Source: Aceticella autotrophica
GTDB lineage: Bacteria > Bacillota > Thermoanaerobacteria > Thermoanaerobacterales > Thermoanaerobacteraceae
DNA length: 64,000 bases
Reading direction: 5' to 3'
Assembly: GCF_017357865.1 (NCBI RefSeq)
Contig: NZ_CP060096.1
Location: 2,033,001-2,097,000, forward strand
Position 1 is the stretch's first letter; each line of letters opens with the position of its first letter. The notes under the pieces were generated by a model, which ran no database searches, was not told where the DNA came from, and saw only the letters and a list, made by a program, of their open reading frames with translations. The translations under genes were made by a program, and so were the position numbers. Positions 21,419-32,532 of the stretch are shown piece by piece.

Positions 21419-23128
21419 TCATTTATTTATTATTAGATTTTTTACCTTTTCGACAACTTCTGATACCGCAATTTCTTCAACTTTATCAGATGAACGCAGT
21501 TTCAGTTCTACTATATTTTCACCCGCTTTTTTCCCTACAGTTATTCTGATTGGTATTCCCAACAAATCAGCATCGTTGAATTTAACCCCGGCCCTTAAAT
21601 CTCTGTCATCTATCAATACCTCTATATCAGCATCCTGAAATTCCTTATATAATCTTTCGGAAAGATTTTTCTGTATATGGTCTGAAACATTAACAGGTAC
21701 TATTTCTACATGATAGGGTGCGATTGACATGGGCCATATGATTCCTTTTTCATCATGATTCTGCTCAATAACCGCAGCAATCGTTCTATTAACGCCTATG
21801 CCATAACAACCCATTATAATAGGTCTTTCATTCCCGTCTTCATCTATAAAATTTGCTCCGAGGGCATCGGAGTATTTTGTGCCAAGTTTGAATATATGCC
21901 CTACTTCTATGCCTCTTTTAATCTTTATCGGTTTTCCGCATTTCGGACATTTATCACCTTCAACCGCATTTCTTATATCTGCAACAATATCTGCTTTGAA
22001 GTCTCTTCCATAGTTGATATTTTTAATATGATAACCTGTTTCATTTGCACCTATTATGAAATTTTTCATTTCAGGTATTTCTCTATCAACAATAACTAAA
22101 ACATCTCCTTTTAATCCAATTGGTCCTGCAAATCCTACTTTTGCGCCCGTTGCTTCTTCCACAGTCTTGCTATCAGCCATTTCAAGGTCCTGTTCTACTG
22201 CTTTTAACACATTAAGCAGCTTGACTTCGTTCAGCTCCCTGTCGCCCCTTACAAGTGCTGCAATAATCTTATCATTGAATTTATAAATCAATGTTTTAAC
22301 AAATCTATTCGGCACTGTTTTTAAAAATGTAACAAGTTCTTCAATGGTTCTTGCATCGGGAGTTTTAATTTTTTCGGGTGGAAACATTTTTTCATTGCTT
22401 ACCGTATCTGGAAGGCATTCTGCTTTTTCTTCATTTGCCGCATATCCGCAATTTTCGCAATATACTATTGAAGCTTCACCTACATTTGACGTAACCATAA
22501 ATTCCTTAGAATCTTTGCCGCCCATTGCACCTGAATCTGCTTCAACAACCGTATACTCAAGACCACATCTGTCAAATATACGGCAATATGCTTCATACAT
22601 TTGAGCAAATGATACATCAAGTTTATCCCAGTCTGTATCAAAGCTGTATGCATCCTTCATTATAAATTCGCGGCTTCTCATAACACCAAATCTGGGTCTT
22701 CTTTCATCCCTGAATTTCGTCTGTATTTGATATAAGGTTATCGGAAGCTGCCTGTATGACTTGATTTCATTTCTTATAAGGTCTGTAAATACCTCTTCAT
22801 GGGTAGGACCAAGGCAAAATTCCCTGTCATTTCTATCTTTCAGCTTAAACATCTCCGGTCCAAATACATCCCATCTTCCCGATTCTCTCCATAATTCAGA
22901 TGGTATAAGTGAAGACATAAGGACTTCCTGTGCTCCTGCTCTATCCATTTCTTCCCTTATAATCTGTTCTACTTTTCTTAAAACCCTTTGCCCTATGGGC
23001 AAATATATATATATTCCTGATGCAAGTTTTCTTATCATTGCTGCCTTCAGCATAAAAAGATGGCTTGAAATCTCTGCCTCCGCAGGTATTTCCCGTAATG
23101 TTGGTATAAGTTGTTTAGATAATCTCAA
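21419..23128 (-). CDS. proS: Prolyl-tRNA synthetase (TTG start)
   Basis: Class II synthetase of the bacterial type, 569 aa. Motif 2 region [26 protein letters not shown] and motif 3 region [17 protein letters not shown] are intact; between them lies the INS editing domain that hydrolyses Ala-tRNA-Pro (about residues 230-390, with [27 protein letters not shown]). C-terminal anticodon-binding domain ends [10 protein letters not shown]. The start is TTG 23128, 7 nt after AAGGAGG; the nearby ATG is out of frame. Confidence 0.97.
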   Translation of the reverse strand: MRLSKQLIPTLREIPAEAEISSHLFMLKAAMIRKLASGIYIYLPIGQRVLRKVEQIIREEMDRAGAQEVLMSSLIPSELWRESGRWDVFGPEMFKLKDRNDREFCLGPTHEEVFTDLIRNEIKSYRQLPITLYQIQTKFRDERRPRFGVMRSREFIMKDAYSFDTDWDKLDVSFAQMYEAYCRIFDRCGLEYTVVEADSGAMGGKDSKEFMVTSNVGEASIVYCENCGYAANEEKAECLPDTVSNEKMFPPEKIKTPDARTIEELVTFLKTVPNRFVKTLIYKFNDKIIAALVRGDRELNEVKLLNVLKAVEQDLEMADSKTVEEATGAKVGFAGPIGLKGDVLVIVDREIPEMKNFIIGANETGYHIKNINYGRDFKADIVADIRNAVEGDKCPKCGKPIKIKRGIEVGHIFKLGTKYSDALGANFIDEDGNERPIIMGCYGIGVNRTIAAVIEQNHDEKGIIWPMSIAPYHVEIVPVNVSDHIQKNLSERLYKEFQDADIEVLIDDRDLRAGVKFNDADLLGIPIRITVGKKAGENIVELKLRSSDKVEEIAVSEVVEKVKNLIINK

Positions 23129-23174
23129 TTCATTTCCTCCTTAACCGTTATTCATGCTTTAAATTCTATTTAAT

Positions 23175-23663
23175 TTATTTGCATATGTCAATATCATTTT
23201 CAAAAAGACTTACAACAGCATATGCTGAAATTCCCTCTTTTCTGCCGGTGAATCCAAGTCCTTCCTCTGTCTTCGCCTTTATATTTATTCTATCTATGCC
23301 TATATTCAATACTGTAGACAAATTTTTTTCTATAGCTTCTTTGTATGGCAATAACTTTGGCTCCTGTGCAACAATAACGCAGTCTATATTATTAATTTTA
23401 TACCTTTCTTTTATCATCCCCAAGGTTTTTTTAAGTAAAATCATGCTGTCTATATCCTTATAAGCCCACTCTGAGTCAGGAAAATGCGTACCTATATCAC
23501 CAAGTCCAGCCGCTCCCAATATACCATCTATTATAGCATGTGTAAGCACATCTGCATCTGAGTGTCCTAATAACCCCTTCTCGTATGGTATCTTTATACC
23601 CCCTAAGATTAATCTTTTTCCTTTTACAAGTTTATGCACATCATATCCAAGTCCTATTCTCAC
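23175..23663 (-). CDS. ispF: 2-C-methyl-D-erythritol 2,4-cyclodiphosphate synthase
   Basis: MEP-pathway enzyme forming MEcPP, 162 aa, homotrimer. Metal ligands and signature visible: [10 protein letters not shown] (Asp/His), [34 protein letters not shown], and [22 protein letters not shown] use GTG 23663 (protein M-R-I-G-L-G), spaced 7 nt from GGGGGG; the ATG five codons upstream lies within that G-run. IspD is nearby at 25023-25727 with a lipase-like gene between them. Confidence 0.95.
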   Translation of the reverse strand: MRIGLGYDVHKLVKGKRLILGGIKIPYEKGLLGHSDADVLTHAIIDGILGAAGLGDIGTHFPDSEWAYKDIDSMILLKKTLGMIKERYKINNIDCVIVAQEPKLLPYKEAIEKNLSTVLNIGIDRINIKAKTEEGLGFTGRKEGISAYAVVSLFENDIDICK

Positions 23664-23690
23664 ACTTACACCCCCCATTATCTTATAATG

Positions 23691-24941
23691 TTAAACATCT
23701 TTTATCTCAAAATTACCTTTTTCATCCACTGAAACAGTAAGTTTATGGGACCTTAATAATCTTGACAACCTTCTCAGTTTTTTATGGATATGTCCTTTAT
23801 TTGTTGCAATTAAAATTTCATTTTCTAAGGGTTCTTTTGCTGAAATATAATATTCACCCTTATTATTTATATCCATATACCAATTTATCTTGCCAAAAAC
23901 ATTATATCGTTTTAATCGTTTTTCCCTATCCAGTACAACAATTTTCTTATCTGTTAGTATATTAATAAATGATGCTATCTTCTCTAAAATATTCATCTTA
24001 GGACTTTTTTCAACCCCCAAGATATCTTTCAAAATAGGTATTGAGGCATTTAATATCCCACCATGTCCGACATCAAGCGTATATTGCTCTCCTTTGATAC
24101 CTAAAGCACTTTTATTTAGTACCGTACCATCACCTTTATTATCCCTTACAACTCCAATAGCCTCTCCATCTGGCCATAGAATATCATCAACAGGCTCCTT
24201 TACCTGTATAAATTTATTTGTATATATATTATTCCCAGAAAATAGGTATATTTTTTTCACTCTTTCATATAAAAGATCAATATTATTATTTAATTGATTT
24301 AAGAATTGATTTTTTTCCTTCATATAATGTATATTTTTAAATATAACTTTATTATTTACGATTGGATACTTGAATATATAGTTACCATAATCAAATGTCG
24401 GCATCAAATTATTTATTGATTGAATAAAATTCCTTATTATCATAAGTTCATCCTTTTCACCTTTAATTTTACCAATCGTCCATAAGAAACCTCTCAAAAG
24501 TATATTTGTAAAGTCATCATCATCACCAGGTGGCACAGCACCGCCCTCCCATGCATAATAAGCATTCGCTGCTCCATAATGAGGAGTCGACAAAAATATA
24601 AGTTTATCAATATCATTTCTATAATAACAGCTTTGTATATAACTTCTGGCAAGCAAGCCCCCCATACTGTGACAAATCACATCTACTTTATCTGAAGCAT
24701 TTTTTATCTTAGCTTGATCTATTTTTGATATGAGTGTATTTATGCAATCAGGCACCTTCTTCCACCATTCATAATAGCATATAAAAAGATTCTTGTCCTC
24801 TGTATATCCAAGGGTTTTAAGATTCTCCACAAATGGATCATAAATATAACCGGCAGGTCCGAATGTCCATATTTTCCCAAGAGGTGTAGGGACAAAAATT
24901 GAACCAAAAATACCATGAATAAAAATCAATGGCAGTTTCAT
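23691..24941 (-). CDS. Lipase/esterase-like alpha/beta hydrolase
   Basis: 416-aa predicted cytosolic alpha/beta hydrolase. N-terminal strand LPLIFIHGIFGS with the oxyanion HG, nucleophile elbow CHSMGG (Ser at about residue 115) and candidate catalytic residues in DNKGDGTVLNKS (Asp) and DVGHGGILN (His), the arrangement of LACT/lipase-class families. No signal peptide or membrane span is visible, so the substrate is probably intracellular. The C-terminal ~110 residues (KMNILEKIASFINIL...) look like an extra beta-rich domain of unknown role. It lies between ispD and ispF with short gaps and may be cotranscribed. ATG 24941 follows GAGGGTG. Confidence 0.7.
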   Translation of the reverse strand: MKLPLIFIHGIFGSIFVPTPLGKIWTFGPAGYIYDPFVENLKTLGYTEDKNLFICYYEWWKKVPDCINTLISKIDQAKIKNASDKVDVICHSMGGLLARSYIQSCYYRNDIDKLIFLSTPHYGAANAYYAWEGGAVPPGDDDDFTNILLRGFLWTIGKIKGEKDELMIIRNFIQSINNLMPTFDYGNYIFKYPIVNNKVIFKNIHYMKEKNQFLNQLNNNIDLLYERVKKIYLFSGNNIYTNKFIQVKEPVDDILWPDGEAIGVVRDNKGDGTVLNKSALGIKGEQYTLDVGHGGILNASIPILKDILGVEKSPKMNILEKIASFINILTDKKIVVLDREKRLKRYNVFGKINWYMDINNKGEYYISAKEPLENEILIATNKGHIHKKLRRLSRLLRSHKLTVSVDEKGNFEIKDV

Positions 24942-25022
24942 AAATATCACCCTCATATAATTGGTCCTTGTAATAAATTATATGAGGTATATAGTAAAAA
25001 GGTTATTAAAGTATTTATTCCC

Positions 25023-25727
25023 TTAACTATAATTATCCATATCTAAGGTGTTTAATAGTGCCTCAGCTATAATCAAATCTTCCGGTGTTGTAATTTTTAT
25101 GTTTTTATAGCTTCCTTCAACCAATTTTACCCTACTCCCGCATCTTTCTACAAGGACACAATCATCTGTCCCAATAAAATCATCTTCAATAGCTTTTTTA
25201 TGTGCCATTGTAATTAATTCATAGTCGAATATTTGAGGTGTCTGTATCCCCCATAATGTCTTTCTCTCAGGTGTGTTTATGATAAAATTGTCTTCGTCAA
25301 CAACCTTTATCGTATCTTTCACAGGAACTGCAATTCCCACTGCCTTATGAATCTTAGCTTCTTTAATACCTTTAGTAATTATTGACCTGCTGATAAAAGG
25401 CCTCGCTCCATCATGAATCAATACAATTTCACATCTCTTATCAACAGCCATCAGTCCATTATAAACCGAAGCCTGCCTTTCTTTCCCACCTTCAACAATC
25501 CTTTTTACCTTATTTAATCCGAATTTTTTTATAACTTCAATCTGACAATGCTTCATTTCCTCCTTTGAAGATACTACTATAATTTCATCAATTTCCGGAA
25601 TACCTTCAAATGCCTTTATTGAATAATATAATAAGGGCTTTCCGTTTAAATCTAAAAAAATCTTATTAATGGAACTACCCATACGCCTGCCTTTACCTCC
25701 GGCAACAATTACAGCACTTATATACAT
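25023..25727 (-). CDS. ispD: 2-C-methyl-D-erythritol 4-phosphate cytidylyltransferase
   Basis: Transfers CMP from CTP to MEP in isoprenoid synthesis, 234 aa. Signature VIVAGGKGRRMGSSINKIFLDLNGKPLLYYSI binds CTP, and the VLIHDGARPF motif is intact; later DTIKVVD and TPQIFDYELI. ATG 25727 follows GGAAGGTG; upstream in-frame sequence runs into the preceding terminator and is not coding. A TGATATAAT extended -10 lies at about 25762-25770 (minus strand) and may start this transcript. Confidence 0.95.
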   Translation of the reverse strand: MYISAVIVAGGKGRRMGSSINKIFLDLNGKPLLYYSIKAFEGIPEIDEIIVVSSKEEMKHCQIEVIKKFGLNKVKRIVEGGKERQASVYNGLMAVDKRCEIVLIHDGARPFISRSIITKGIKEAKIHKAVGIAVPVKDTIKVVDEDNFIINTPERKTLWGIQTPQIFDYELITMAHKKAIEDDFIGTDDCVLVERCGSRVKLVEGSYKNIKITTPEDLIIAEALLNTLDMDNYS

Positions 25728-25777
25728 TAATACACCTTCCATTGCATAATTTTTATTATTGATTATATCACATAGCA

Positions 25778-25825
25778 AAAAATAAAACATGGTAAAACCG
25801 CATCTTGGTTCCCTCCATGTTTTAT
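25778..25825 (-). terminator. Terminator after yacL
   Basis: Arms ATAAAACATGG (25825-25815 on the minus strand) and CCATGTTTTAT (25792-25782), with a nested AACC/GGTT in the loop, followed by TTTTTG. Located 9 bp after the yacL stop codon. Confidence 0.75.
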
Positions 25826-25833
25826 AAATATTT

Positions 25834-26937
25834 TCACATTGCTTTTTCCTGTTCAGCATTCTTTGGTTTCGCAAATATCATTCTGCCTGCTGCCGTTTGC
25901 AAAACACTCGTAACAATTACCTCTAATGTATCACCGATATGCTTTCTGCCGCTATCTACCACTATCATTGTTCCATCATCAAGATATGCTATACCCTGCC
26001 CTGATTCTTTTCCATCTTTGATTATCTGTACCATCATCTCTTCACCTGGAAGTACAACAGGTTTTACGGCATTGGACAATTCGTTTATGTTAAGAACAGG
26101 AACCCCTTGAAACTCGGCTACTTTATTCAAATTATAATCATTTGTAATAACCTTGCCATTCATCAATTTTGCAAGCCTTAAAAGTTTTGTATCAACCTCG
26201 GCTGCATCAGTTTCCCTCTCAATTATCTGAACTTTTATATCCAATTCTTTTTGTATCCTATTTAAAATATCGAGTCCCCGCCTGCCTCTGTTTCTTTTAA
26301 GGGAATCTGAGGAATCAGCTATATGCCTTAACTCCTCCAGCACAAAATTCGGTATTATCAGAGGTCCTTCAACAAAACCGGTCTTGCAAATATCAAAAAT
26401 CCTTCCATCAATTATGACACTTGTATCAAGTATTTTAGGTGTTTCTATTGTCTGTATTTTCGGAACCTTTGCAGGTCCTATTTTTTTAAACATGGTAAAT
26501 AAATTTGATATTTCCTCTTTTTTCTTTAAAAAAACGTTTATACCAAGATATCCCAAAAAAATATTCAAAATTATAGGTATAATTTTACCTAAAATATAAA
26601 TTTGGTATATAGGTATGCTTATAAGATTTGCAAGAATTAAACCAACGATAAGTCCAAATCCCCCAATTAAGATTTCATAAATAGATACCTTTTGAAGAGC
26701 TGTCTCAATCAATTTTTCAAAGTCTTTAGCCAGCTTTGCAAAATTAGGAAAAAGAATAAAAAATATAACACCGCCTATAATTGAACTTAATATACAAATT
26801 ATCATAACAGTAATACTATTAAATTGTAAATTTACCATATCTTGAAGCCTATAAACGTTAAAAGATAAATACGATACCTCAAACCCAAGTCCCAAACCAA
26901 TGATTGTAATAACTGCTCTGATGATTTTTTCTAACAT
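25834..26937 (-). CDS. yacL: PIN/TRAM domain membrane protein (YacL family)
   Basis: 367-aa protein with about four N-terminal membrane segments (residues 5-25, 40-62, 80-105, 110-130), a PIN nuclease-like domain ([20 protein letters not shown], then [26 protein letters not shown] and [15 protein letters not shown] with the acidic cluster) and a C-terminal TRAM RNA-binding domain ([36 protein letters not shown]). Family function is not established; the domains suggest membrane-associated RNA metabolism. Same order radA-yacL-ispD as in Bacillus. Promoter at 27048-27077. Confidence 0.9.
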   Translation of the reverse strand: MLEKIIRAVITIIGLGLGFEVSYLSFNVYRLQDMVNLQFNSITVMIICILSSIIGGVIFFILFPNFAKLAKDFEKLIETALQKVSIYEILIGGFGLIVGLILANLISIPIYQIYILGKIIPIILNIFLGYLGINVFLKKKEEISNLFTMFKKIGPAKVPKIQTIETPKILDTSVIIDGRIFDICKTGFVEGPLIIPNFVLEELRHIADSSDSLKRNRGRRGLDILNRIQKELDIKVQIIERETDAAEVDTKLLRLAKLMNGKVITNDYNLNKVAEFQGVPVLNINELSNAVKPVVLPGEEMMVQIIKDGKESGQGIAYLDDGTMIVVDSGRKHIGDTLEVIVTSVLQTAAGRMIFAKPKNAEQEKAM

Positions 26938-27047
26938 ATATTCACCTCCATTTCTATTATTATCAAAAAAACTCCAAATTATAAGTATGCAAAAAAATAA
27001 TTGAAATTTAAATACAAATTTTACATGTATAGTGCATTTACAATAAA

Positions 27048-27077
27048 AGTATACTACTTATATATAAAGATTGTCAA
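27048..27077 (-). promoter_or_regulatory. Promoter of yacL
   Basis: TTGACA (27077-27072), 18-nt spacer, TATACT (27053-27048) on the minus strand, ~110 bp upstream of the yacL start and divergent from the promoter at 27123-27151. Confidence 0.65.
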
Positions 27078-27122
27078 TTTACATAAAATTTCTCTTATTA
27101 AATTTGTTATTTCGTGTAAATA

Positions 27123-27151
27123 TTGACATTAGCAAAAACAGTGTTTATAAT
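27123..27151 (+). promoter_or_regulatory. Consensus promoter of the 131-aa gene
   Basis: TTGACA (27123-27128), 17-nt spacer, TATAAT (27146-27151): an exact match to the vegetative consensus, about 40 bp upstream of the plus-strand gene at 27192. Confidence 0.85.
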
Positions 27152-27191
27152 AATACTATAATTCAAAATATGATACGGGAGTGGGCATGTT

Positions 27192-27587
27192 ATGAAGGAT
27201 ATAATAGTTGATGATCTTCAAAATACCGTTGAGGAATTTTTAATTCGTCACAAAAGCATTTTAGATATAATGACAAAGATACAGGAAAGCAGTGCACGTT
27301 TAAACAGGGCTGTTGCAAAATCTGTTACAGAATGCGGTTGTATAAAAATTAATGCATCAAAACAGCAGATACCCCCTGAGACAAGCCTCAAAGAAGCACA
27401 TAAATTTATCAAATCACATGTAGAAGGAAAATTATGTGAAAACTGCAAAGAAGTAATTGAAGCTGAACTCGCAAACAATATTTTTTATTTAATTGCATTA
27501 TGCAATGAACTTGACCTAAATTTTTATGATATTCTTCTTCAAAAAAATAAGGAATTGCATACATTGGGAGTTTTTAATATGTTTTAA
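27192..27587 (+). CDS. Conserved clostridial protein of unknown function (131 aa)
   Basis: All-helical 131-aa protein beginning MKDIIVDDLQNTVEEFLIRH. It has a conserved-looking CGCIKI segment (about residues 53-58) and CENCKEVIEAELANN (about 93-107), giving a possible CGC...CENC metal site. I recognise it as a family widespread in Clostridia, and it recalls MazG-like/all-alpha proteins that databases may label DUF1573, but I cannot name a function. It stands alone on the plus strand between yacL and radA, with a perfect consensus promoter and a shared terminator, so it is likely well expressed. Confidence 0.75.
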   Translation: MKDIIVDDLQNTVEEFLIRHKSILDIMTKIQESSARLNRAVAKSVTECGCIKINASKQQIPPETSLKEAHKFIKSHVEGKLCENCKEVIEAELANNIFYLIALCNELDLNFYDILLQKNKELHTLGVFNMF

Positions 27588-27611
27588 TTAAAGTGGGTAA
27601 TCCCACTTTAA
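27588..27611. terminator. Bidirectional terminator between convergent genes
   Basis: Perfect 10-bp inverted repeat TTAAAGTGGG/CCCACTTTAA with a TAAT loop, placed directly between the stop codons of the plus-strand 131-aa gene and minus-strand radA. Confidence 0.75.
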
Positions 27612-27614
27612 TGT

Positions 27615-28964
27615 TTATAACTTTTTTAGAAAATCATATAATTCTTTAATTTCTCTTATCCTTCTGATTTCTATTCCTTCTATGTTATTTACTCTCATTT
27701 CCGGAGTAAAAATTCTTGTAAAACCTAATTTTTTTGCTTCAATTATCCTGCGTTCAATACTACCGACAGCCCTTACTTCACCTGTCAGTCCTACTTCACC
27801 TGTAAAACAGCAATCATAAGGCACAGGCACATTTAAATAACCTGAAATAATAGCTGCAACAACTCCAAGGTCTACCGCAGGTTCCTGCACCTTCATACCT
27901 CCGGCTATATTTATATAAACATCTGATTGCGAAAGATTAAGCCTCAGTTTCTTTTCTATAACTGCCAACAGCAATACAAACTTGTTATATTCAATACCTG
28001 TTGACATCCTTCTTGGTATACCAAAATTAGTGTGACATATCAAGGACTGCACCTCCATCATAATGGGTCTTGTCCCTTCCATGCAGTTGACAACAGCTGT
28101 ACCTGCAGCATTAAACTGTCTGTCTGATAATAGAAGCTCCGATGGGTTTTTTACTTCCTTTAAGCCATCTGTCATCATTTCAAATACACCTATTTCATTT
28201 GTAGAACCAAACCTATTTTTTACAGCCCTTAATATCCTAAATGTCTGACTTCTGTCACCTTCAAAATATAAGACAGTATCCACCATGTGTTCAAGAACCC
28301 TCGGTCCTGCAATAGCTCCTTCTTTTGTAACATGACCTATGATAAAAATAGTTATCCCATTTTGTTTTGCTAATCTCAAAAGATGCTGTGTTACCTGCCT
28401 AACCTGTGAAACACTGCCTGGTATCGTGCTGCTTTCATCTGTGAACATCGTCTGTATAGAATCTATTATAATAAATCCCGGGATTATCCTTTCAACGTGC
28501 TTTTCTATTTTATGTATTGAGGTTTCAGACACTAAATAAATTTCCTGTATATTTTTTATAATTCTATCAGCCCTTAATTTTATTTGCCTTAGAGATTCTT
28601 CACCAGATACGTAAAGAACCTTCATATACCGCGACATTAAATCAGAAATCTGTAAAAGCAGTGTTGACTTCCCTATACCCGGATCCCCTCCAACAAGTAC
28701 CAATGAGCCCTGTACTATACCACCGCCAAGTACCCTGTCAAATTCACCAATTCCTGTTTTTACTCTATCCTCATCTTTTGACTGAATATCCCTTAAAAGT
28801 TCAACCTTATTAAGCTCTGTATCATTACAACCTGTTTTAAAATTTGAAGCTATGGTTTCTTCTACAAAAGTATTCCATTCATCACAATTTGGGCATTTGC
28901 CCATCCATTTAATACTTTCAAATCCACACTGCTGACAGATAAATTTTGTCTTTGGTTTTGACAT
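27615..28964 (-). CDS. radA: DNA repair protein RadA
   Basis: RecA-related branch-migration helicase, 449 aa. N-terminal zinc finger CQQCGFESIKWMGKCPNC, Walker A GGDPGIGKST, Walker B-like GFIIIDSIQT, the RadA-specific KNRFG motif (VKNRFGSTNEIG) and the C-terminal Lon-protease-like domain (INIAGGMKVQEPAVDLGVVAAIISG). Starts MSKPKTKFICQ at 28964. Downstream of clpC but separated from it by a terminator (29016-29051); the ctsR-mcsA-mcsB-clpC-radA order is conserved in Bacillota. Confidence 0.97.
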   Translation of the reverse strand: MSKPKTKFICQQCGFESIKWMGKCPNCDEWNTFVEETIASNFKTGCNDTELNKVELLRDIQSKDEDRVKTGIGEFDRVLGGGIVQGSLVLVGGDPGIGKSTLLLQISDLMSRYMKVLYVSGEESLRQIKLRADRIIKNIQEIYLVSETSIHKIEKHVERIIPGFIIIDSIQTMFTDESSTIPGSVSQVRQVTQHLLRLAKQNGITIFIIGHVTKEGAIAGPRVLEHMVDTVLYFEGDRSQTFRILRAVKNRFGSTNEIGVFEMMTDGLKEVKNPSELLLSDRQFNAAGTAVVNCMEGTRPIMMEVQSLICHTNFGIPRRMSTGIEYNKFVLLLAVIEKKLRLNLSQSDVYINIAGGMKVQEPAVDLGVVAAIISGYLNVPVPYDCCFTGEVGLTGEVRAVGSIERRIIEAKKLGFTRIFTPEMRVNNIEGIEIRRIREIKELYDFLKKL

Positions 28965-29015
28965 AGAATCACCAGCTTTCATAATATCTTGCAATTATTA
29001 TACCATATAAACATA

Positions 29016-29051
29016 TAAAAGCATGGGGCTTTTTATACTATTCCCCATGCT
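29016..29051 (-). terminator. Terminator after clpC
   Basis: Arms AGCATGGGG and CCCCATGCT (29051-29043 and 29028-29020), 14-nt loop, followed on the minus strand by TTTTATAT. Located 16 bp after the clpC stop. Confidence 0.85.
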
Positions 29052-29067
29052 ACCGTATTAATCTTCT

Positions 29068-31500
29068 TTATTTTTTTACATAATCAAATTTCCCGTCTTT
29101 TACTGTTACAAGTAATTTATCACCTGATTTAACCTCGCCTTTTAGCATCAATTCTGAAAGTTCATTCTCTACTACTTTTTGTATTGCACGCCTTAAAGGT
29201 CTCGCACCATATGTGACGTCAAAACCTTCTTTCAAAAGTTCTTCCTTAGCATCATCAGTAAATTCAAGCATGATGTTATTTTCTTTTAACCTCTTGTTTA
29301 ATTCATCTATCATAATATCAATTATCTTCCTTATATCATCCTTCGTTAACTGATGGAATACTATTATATCATCAACCCTATTAAGAAATTCCGGTCTAAA
29401 GACCTTTTTAAGCTCTTCAAGGACATTCTCCTTCATTTTTTCATATGAAGTTATATCAGCATTCTTTGCCGGCATAAAACCAAGTGTCGACTGTTTCATA
29501 ATAAACTTTGCTCCAACATTTGATGTCATTATAATTACGGTATTTTTAAAATCAACTGTTCTGCCCTTAGAATCTGTAAGCCTGCCGTCTTCAAGTATCT
29601 GAAGCAGTATATTAAATACATCCGGATGCGCTTTTTCTATCTCATCAAATAATACAACGGAATATGGCTTTCTTCTGACTTTTTCAGTTAATTGACCTCC
29701 TTCTTCATAGCCTACATAACCCGGAGGCGAACCAACAAGCCTTGAAACTGTGTGTTTTTCCATATATTCTGACATGTCAAATCTTATCATTGCAGACTCA
29801 TCACCAAACATGGCTTCTGCTAAAGCCCTTGTAAGTTCGGTTTTTCCAACACCGGTCGGACCTAAGAATATAAATGATCCAATTGGTCTTTTAGGGTCTT
29901 TTAACCCGACCCTTGCTCTTCTTATTGCACGTGCCACCGCTTCAACAGCTTCATCCTGACCTATAACCCTTTGATGAAGCACTTCTTCTAAATGCAAAAG
30001 CCTTTCTGATTCTTCTTCCTCCAGTTTCTTTACTGGTATTCCTGTCCATAATGATACAATCTGAGAAATCTCTTCAGGTCCTACGCTTTTTTCTTTAACA
30101 AAGGAATTTTGTTCCCACTTTGATTTCATCTTATTTAATTGTTCTTTAATTTTCTGTTCTTCATCTCTTATCTTGGCAGCTTTTTCATATTCCTGCGTTC
30201 TTATTGCTTCTTCCTTCTCTTTGTTTAACATATTAATCTTGTCTTCAAGTTCTTTTATTTCCGGAGGTGCTGTCACAGTCTTAAGCCTTACCCTTGATGC
30301 TGCTTCATCAATAAGGTCAATTGCCTTGTCAGGCAAAAACCTATCTGTAATATACCTATGAGAGAGCTTTGCAGCTGCCTCTATTGCTTCATCTGTTATT
30401 GTAACCCTGTGATGTGCTTCATATCTATCTCTTAAACCCTTTAATATAAGGATAGTTTCTTCAACAGTGGGTTCTTCAACATATATCGGCTGAAATCTTC
30501 TTTCAAGAGCAGGATCTTTTTCTACATGCTTTCTGTATTCATCTATTGTAGTTGCACCGATAACTTGAATTTCTCCTCTTGCTAAAGCAGGCTTTAAAAT
30601 ATTAGATGCATCTATTGCACCCTCTGCGGCACCTGCACCAATTATTGTATGCATTTCATCAATAAAAAGTATTACATTACCTGCTTTTATAACTTCATTC
30701 AATATATTTTTAAGCCTATCTTCAAATTCACCCCTATACTTTGTACCGGCAACCATTGATGCCATATCCAAAGTTACAATCCTTTTATCCTTCAGTATTT
30801 CCGGTATCCTTCCTTCTACTATCGCCTCTGCAAGTCCCTCGGCAACAGCTGTTTTGCCGACACCCGGCTCACCAATTAAACATGGATTATTTTTTGTCCT
30901 TCTGCTTAAAATCTGTATTACCCTCTCAATTTCTTTTTCACGCCCTATTACAGGATCAAGTTTTCCCTCTCTTGCAAGTTCGGTTAAATCACGTCCAAAC
31001 TGGTTAAGATTAGGAGTATTGGTGGATTTTAACTTTTGACCTTTGTCTTGACCTCCAGACGGCTCCTCCGAAACCATTTTTATTATCTCTTCTTTTGCCC
31101 TGTTAAAATCAACACCAGCTTCCATCAAAATTCTAACGGCAACACCTTCACCCTCTCTTATAAGACCTAACAGAATATGCTCTGTCCCTATATAATTTGT
31201 ATTAAGTCGCCTTGCTTCAGCAAAGCTTAATTCAAGTACTCTTTTTGCCCTCGGTGTATAACCAACAACGTCACCGGGGATATTACCCATACCTATTAAG
31301 GATTCAACCCTCGACCTTGTATCTTCATATGTCACACCAAGATTTTTCAAAACCCTTGCTGCGATTCCGTCGTCTTCCTTTATCAGACCCAACAGTATAT
31401 GCTCTGTTCCTACATAATTATGGTAAAATGCCCTTGCTTCTTCCTGCGCCTGATAAAGTACCTTCTGTGCTTTTTCTGTAAATCTTCCAAACATAGCCAT
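29068..31500 (-). CDS. clpC: ATP-dependent Clp protease ATP-binding subunit ClpC
   Basis: Hsp100 unfoldase that feeds arginine-phosphorylated and adaptor-bound proteins to ClpP; 810 aa. Two N-terminal Clp repeats ([31 protein letters not shown]), AAA1 with GEPGVGKTA, a middle coiled-coil/UVR segment ([21 protein letters not shown]), AAA2 with [16 protein letters not shown], and the ClpP-binding loop region before the end. Last gene of the ctsR heat-shock operon; start ATG 31500 lies 8 nt after GGAGGTG. Complete. Confidence 0.98.
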   Translation of the reverse strand: MAMFGRFTEKAQKVLYQAQEEARAFYHNYVGTEHILLGLIKEDDGIAARVLKNLGVTYEDTRSRVESLIGMGNIPGDVVGYTPRAKRVLELSFAEARRLNTNYIGTEHILLGLIREGEGVAVRILMEAGVDFNRAKEEIIKMVSEEPSGGQDKGQKLKSTNTPNLNQFGRDLTELAREGKLDPVIGREKEIERVIQILSRRTKNNPCLIGEPGVGKTAVAEGLAEAIVEGRIPEILKDKRIVTLDMASMVAGTKYRGEFEDRLKNILNEVIKAGNVILFIDEMHTIIGAGAAEGAIDASNILKPALARGEIQVIGATTIDEYRKHVEKDPALERRFQPIYVEEPTVEETILILKGLRDRYEAHHRVTITDEAIEAAAKLSHRYITDRFLPDKAIDLIDEAASRVRLKTVTAPPEIKELEDKINMLNKEKEEAIRTQEYEKAAKIRDEEQKIKEQLNKMKSKWEQNSFVKEKSVGPEEISQIVSLWTGIPVKKLEEEESERLLHLEEVLHQRVIGQDEAVEAVARAIRRARVGLKDPKRPIGSFIFLGPTGVGKTELTRALAEAMFGDESAMIRFDMSEYMEKHTVSRLVGSPPGYVGYEEGGQLTEKVRRKPYSVVLFDEIEKAHPDVFNILLQILEDGRLTDSKGRTVDFKNTVIIMTSNVGAKFIMKQSTLGFMPAKNADITSYEKMKENVLEELKKVFRPEFLNRVDDIIVFHQLTKDDIRKIIDIMIDELNKRLKENNIMLEFTDDAKEELLKEGFDVTYGARPLRRAIQKVVENELSELMLKGEVKSGDKLLVTVKDGKFDYVKK

Positions 31501-31518
31501 TAAAATACACCTCCGTTT

Positions 31519-32532
31519 TTATCCCTTTATTTTTTGTACTACATACTCAGCTCTTTTTATATCCCTCTCATAGGGGTCAATCTGTTTTCCTAATATCTTT
31601 TGTAGATTTCCCGGTTGAATATTAGTAGTTAGTTCGTCTATTTCTTTTATATCTATATCAATTATTTTCAAAACAGCTCCCAACCTAACATCTGACATAA
31701 GTTTCATATATTCCTGTGTTGAAAGGACTCTTGCATTTGAAATAAGCCCATATGCTCTTCCGACTCTATCTTCCATTTGAACCCGCCTAATAGTAAACAA
31801 ATCATTTCTTGCTTTTCTTTCATTATTTATTATTTGCTTAACAACACCTTCGAGATTTTCAATGATTTCTATCTCTCTTTGCCCAAGTGTAACTTGATTT
31901 GATAGCTGGTATATATCTCCAAGTGATTGAGTCCCTTCTCCATACATACCCCTTACTGCTATCCCAATCTTTACAACTGAATTTAATATATTCCCAATCT
32001 GTCCTGTTATTGATAATGCAGGAAGATGTACCATAACTGATGCTCTAATGCCCGTTCCTACATTCGTAGGGCATGATGTTAGATATCCTATTTTTTCATT
32101 ATATGCATAATTAATATTTTCTTCTAAAAGGTCATCTATCTTATCAGCTACATTCCAAGCTTCTTTAATATTTAACCCCTTCATTATTGTCTGTATCCTT
32201 AAGTGATCCTCTTCATTGATTAAGATGCTTACCGTATTATCTTTTTTAATAAGGGCATATCCGTTTTTCGTATTTTGAGCAAGGTCAGGACTTATTAAAT
32301 GTCTCTCAACCAATGACTGTCTTTCAATTGGATTAATATTTTTCATGTCATATTCAATAAATTGTGCAGATAAGATTTCATTGCTATATACAGCCTTTTT
32401 TACAATATCTATGACATTTTCTGCATCACTGTCTTTCATGATTGATGGAAAAGGAATATCCTTTATATTCCTTGCGAGCCTTACTCTACTTGACAGTACA
32501 ACATCATTGTCATGTTCAAACAAATTTTTCAC
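31519..32532 (-). CDS. mcsB: Protein-arginine kinase McsB
   Basis: Phosphagen-kinase-like enzyme that phosphorylates arginines, marking proteins (and CtsR) for ClpCP; 337 aa. Core motifs: VVLSSRVRLARNIKDIPFP, the active-site loop LTSCPTNVGTGIRASVMVHLP with the conserved Cys, and RGMYGEGTQSLGDIYQLSNQ. The GTG at 32532 follows the mcsA stop directly (TAGGTG); a TTG at 32523 lies 6 nt after AGGTGA and is an equally possible start. Translationally coupled to mcsA. Confidence 0.95.
   Translation of the reverse strand: MKNLFEHDNDVVLSSRVRLARNIKDIPFPSIMKDSDAENVIDIVKKAVYSNEILSAQFIEYDMKNINPIERQSLVERHLISPDLAQNTKNGYALIKKDNTVSILINEEDHLRIQTIMKGLNIKEAWNVADKIDDLLEENINYAYNEKIGYLTSCPTNVGTGIRASVMVHLPALSITGQIGNILNSVVKIGIAVRGMYGEGTQSLGDIYQLSNQVTLGQREIEIIENLEGVVKQIINNERKARNDLFTIRRVQMEDRVGRAYGLISNARVLSTQEYMKLMSDVRLGAVLKIIDIDIKEIDELTTNIQPGNLQKILGKQIDPYERDIKRAEYVVQKIKG

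Noticed and set aside
27015..27200. CRISPR or other direct repeat arrays in AT-rich intergenic regions
   Set aside because: No regularly spaced repeats found here or elsewhere in the window.
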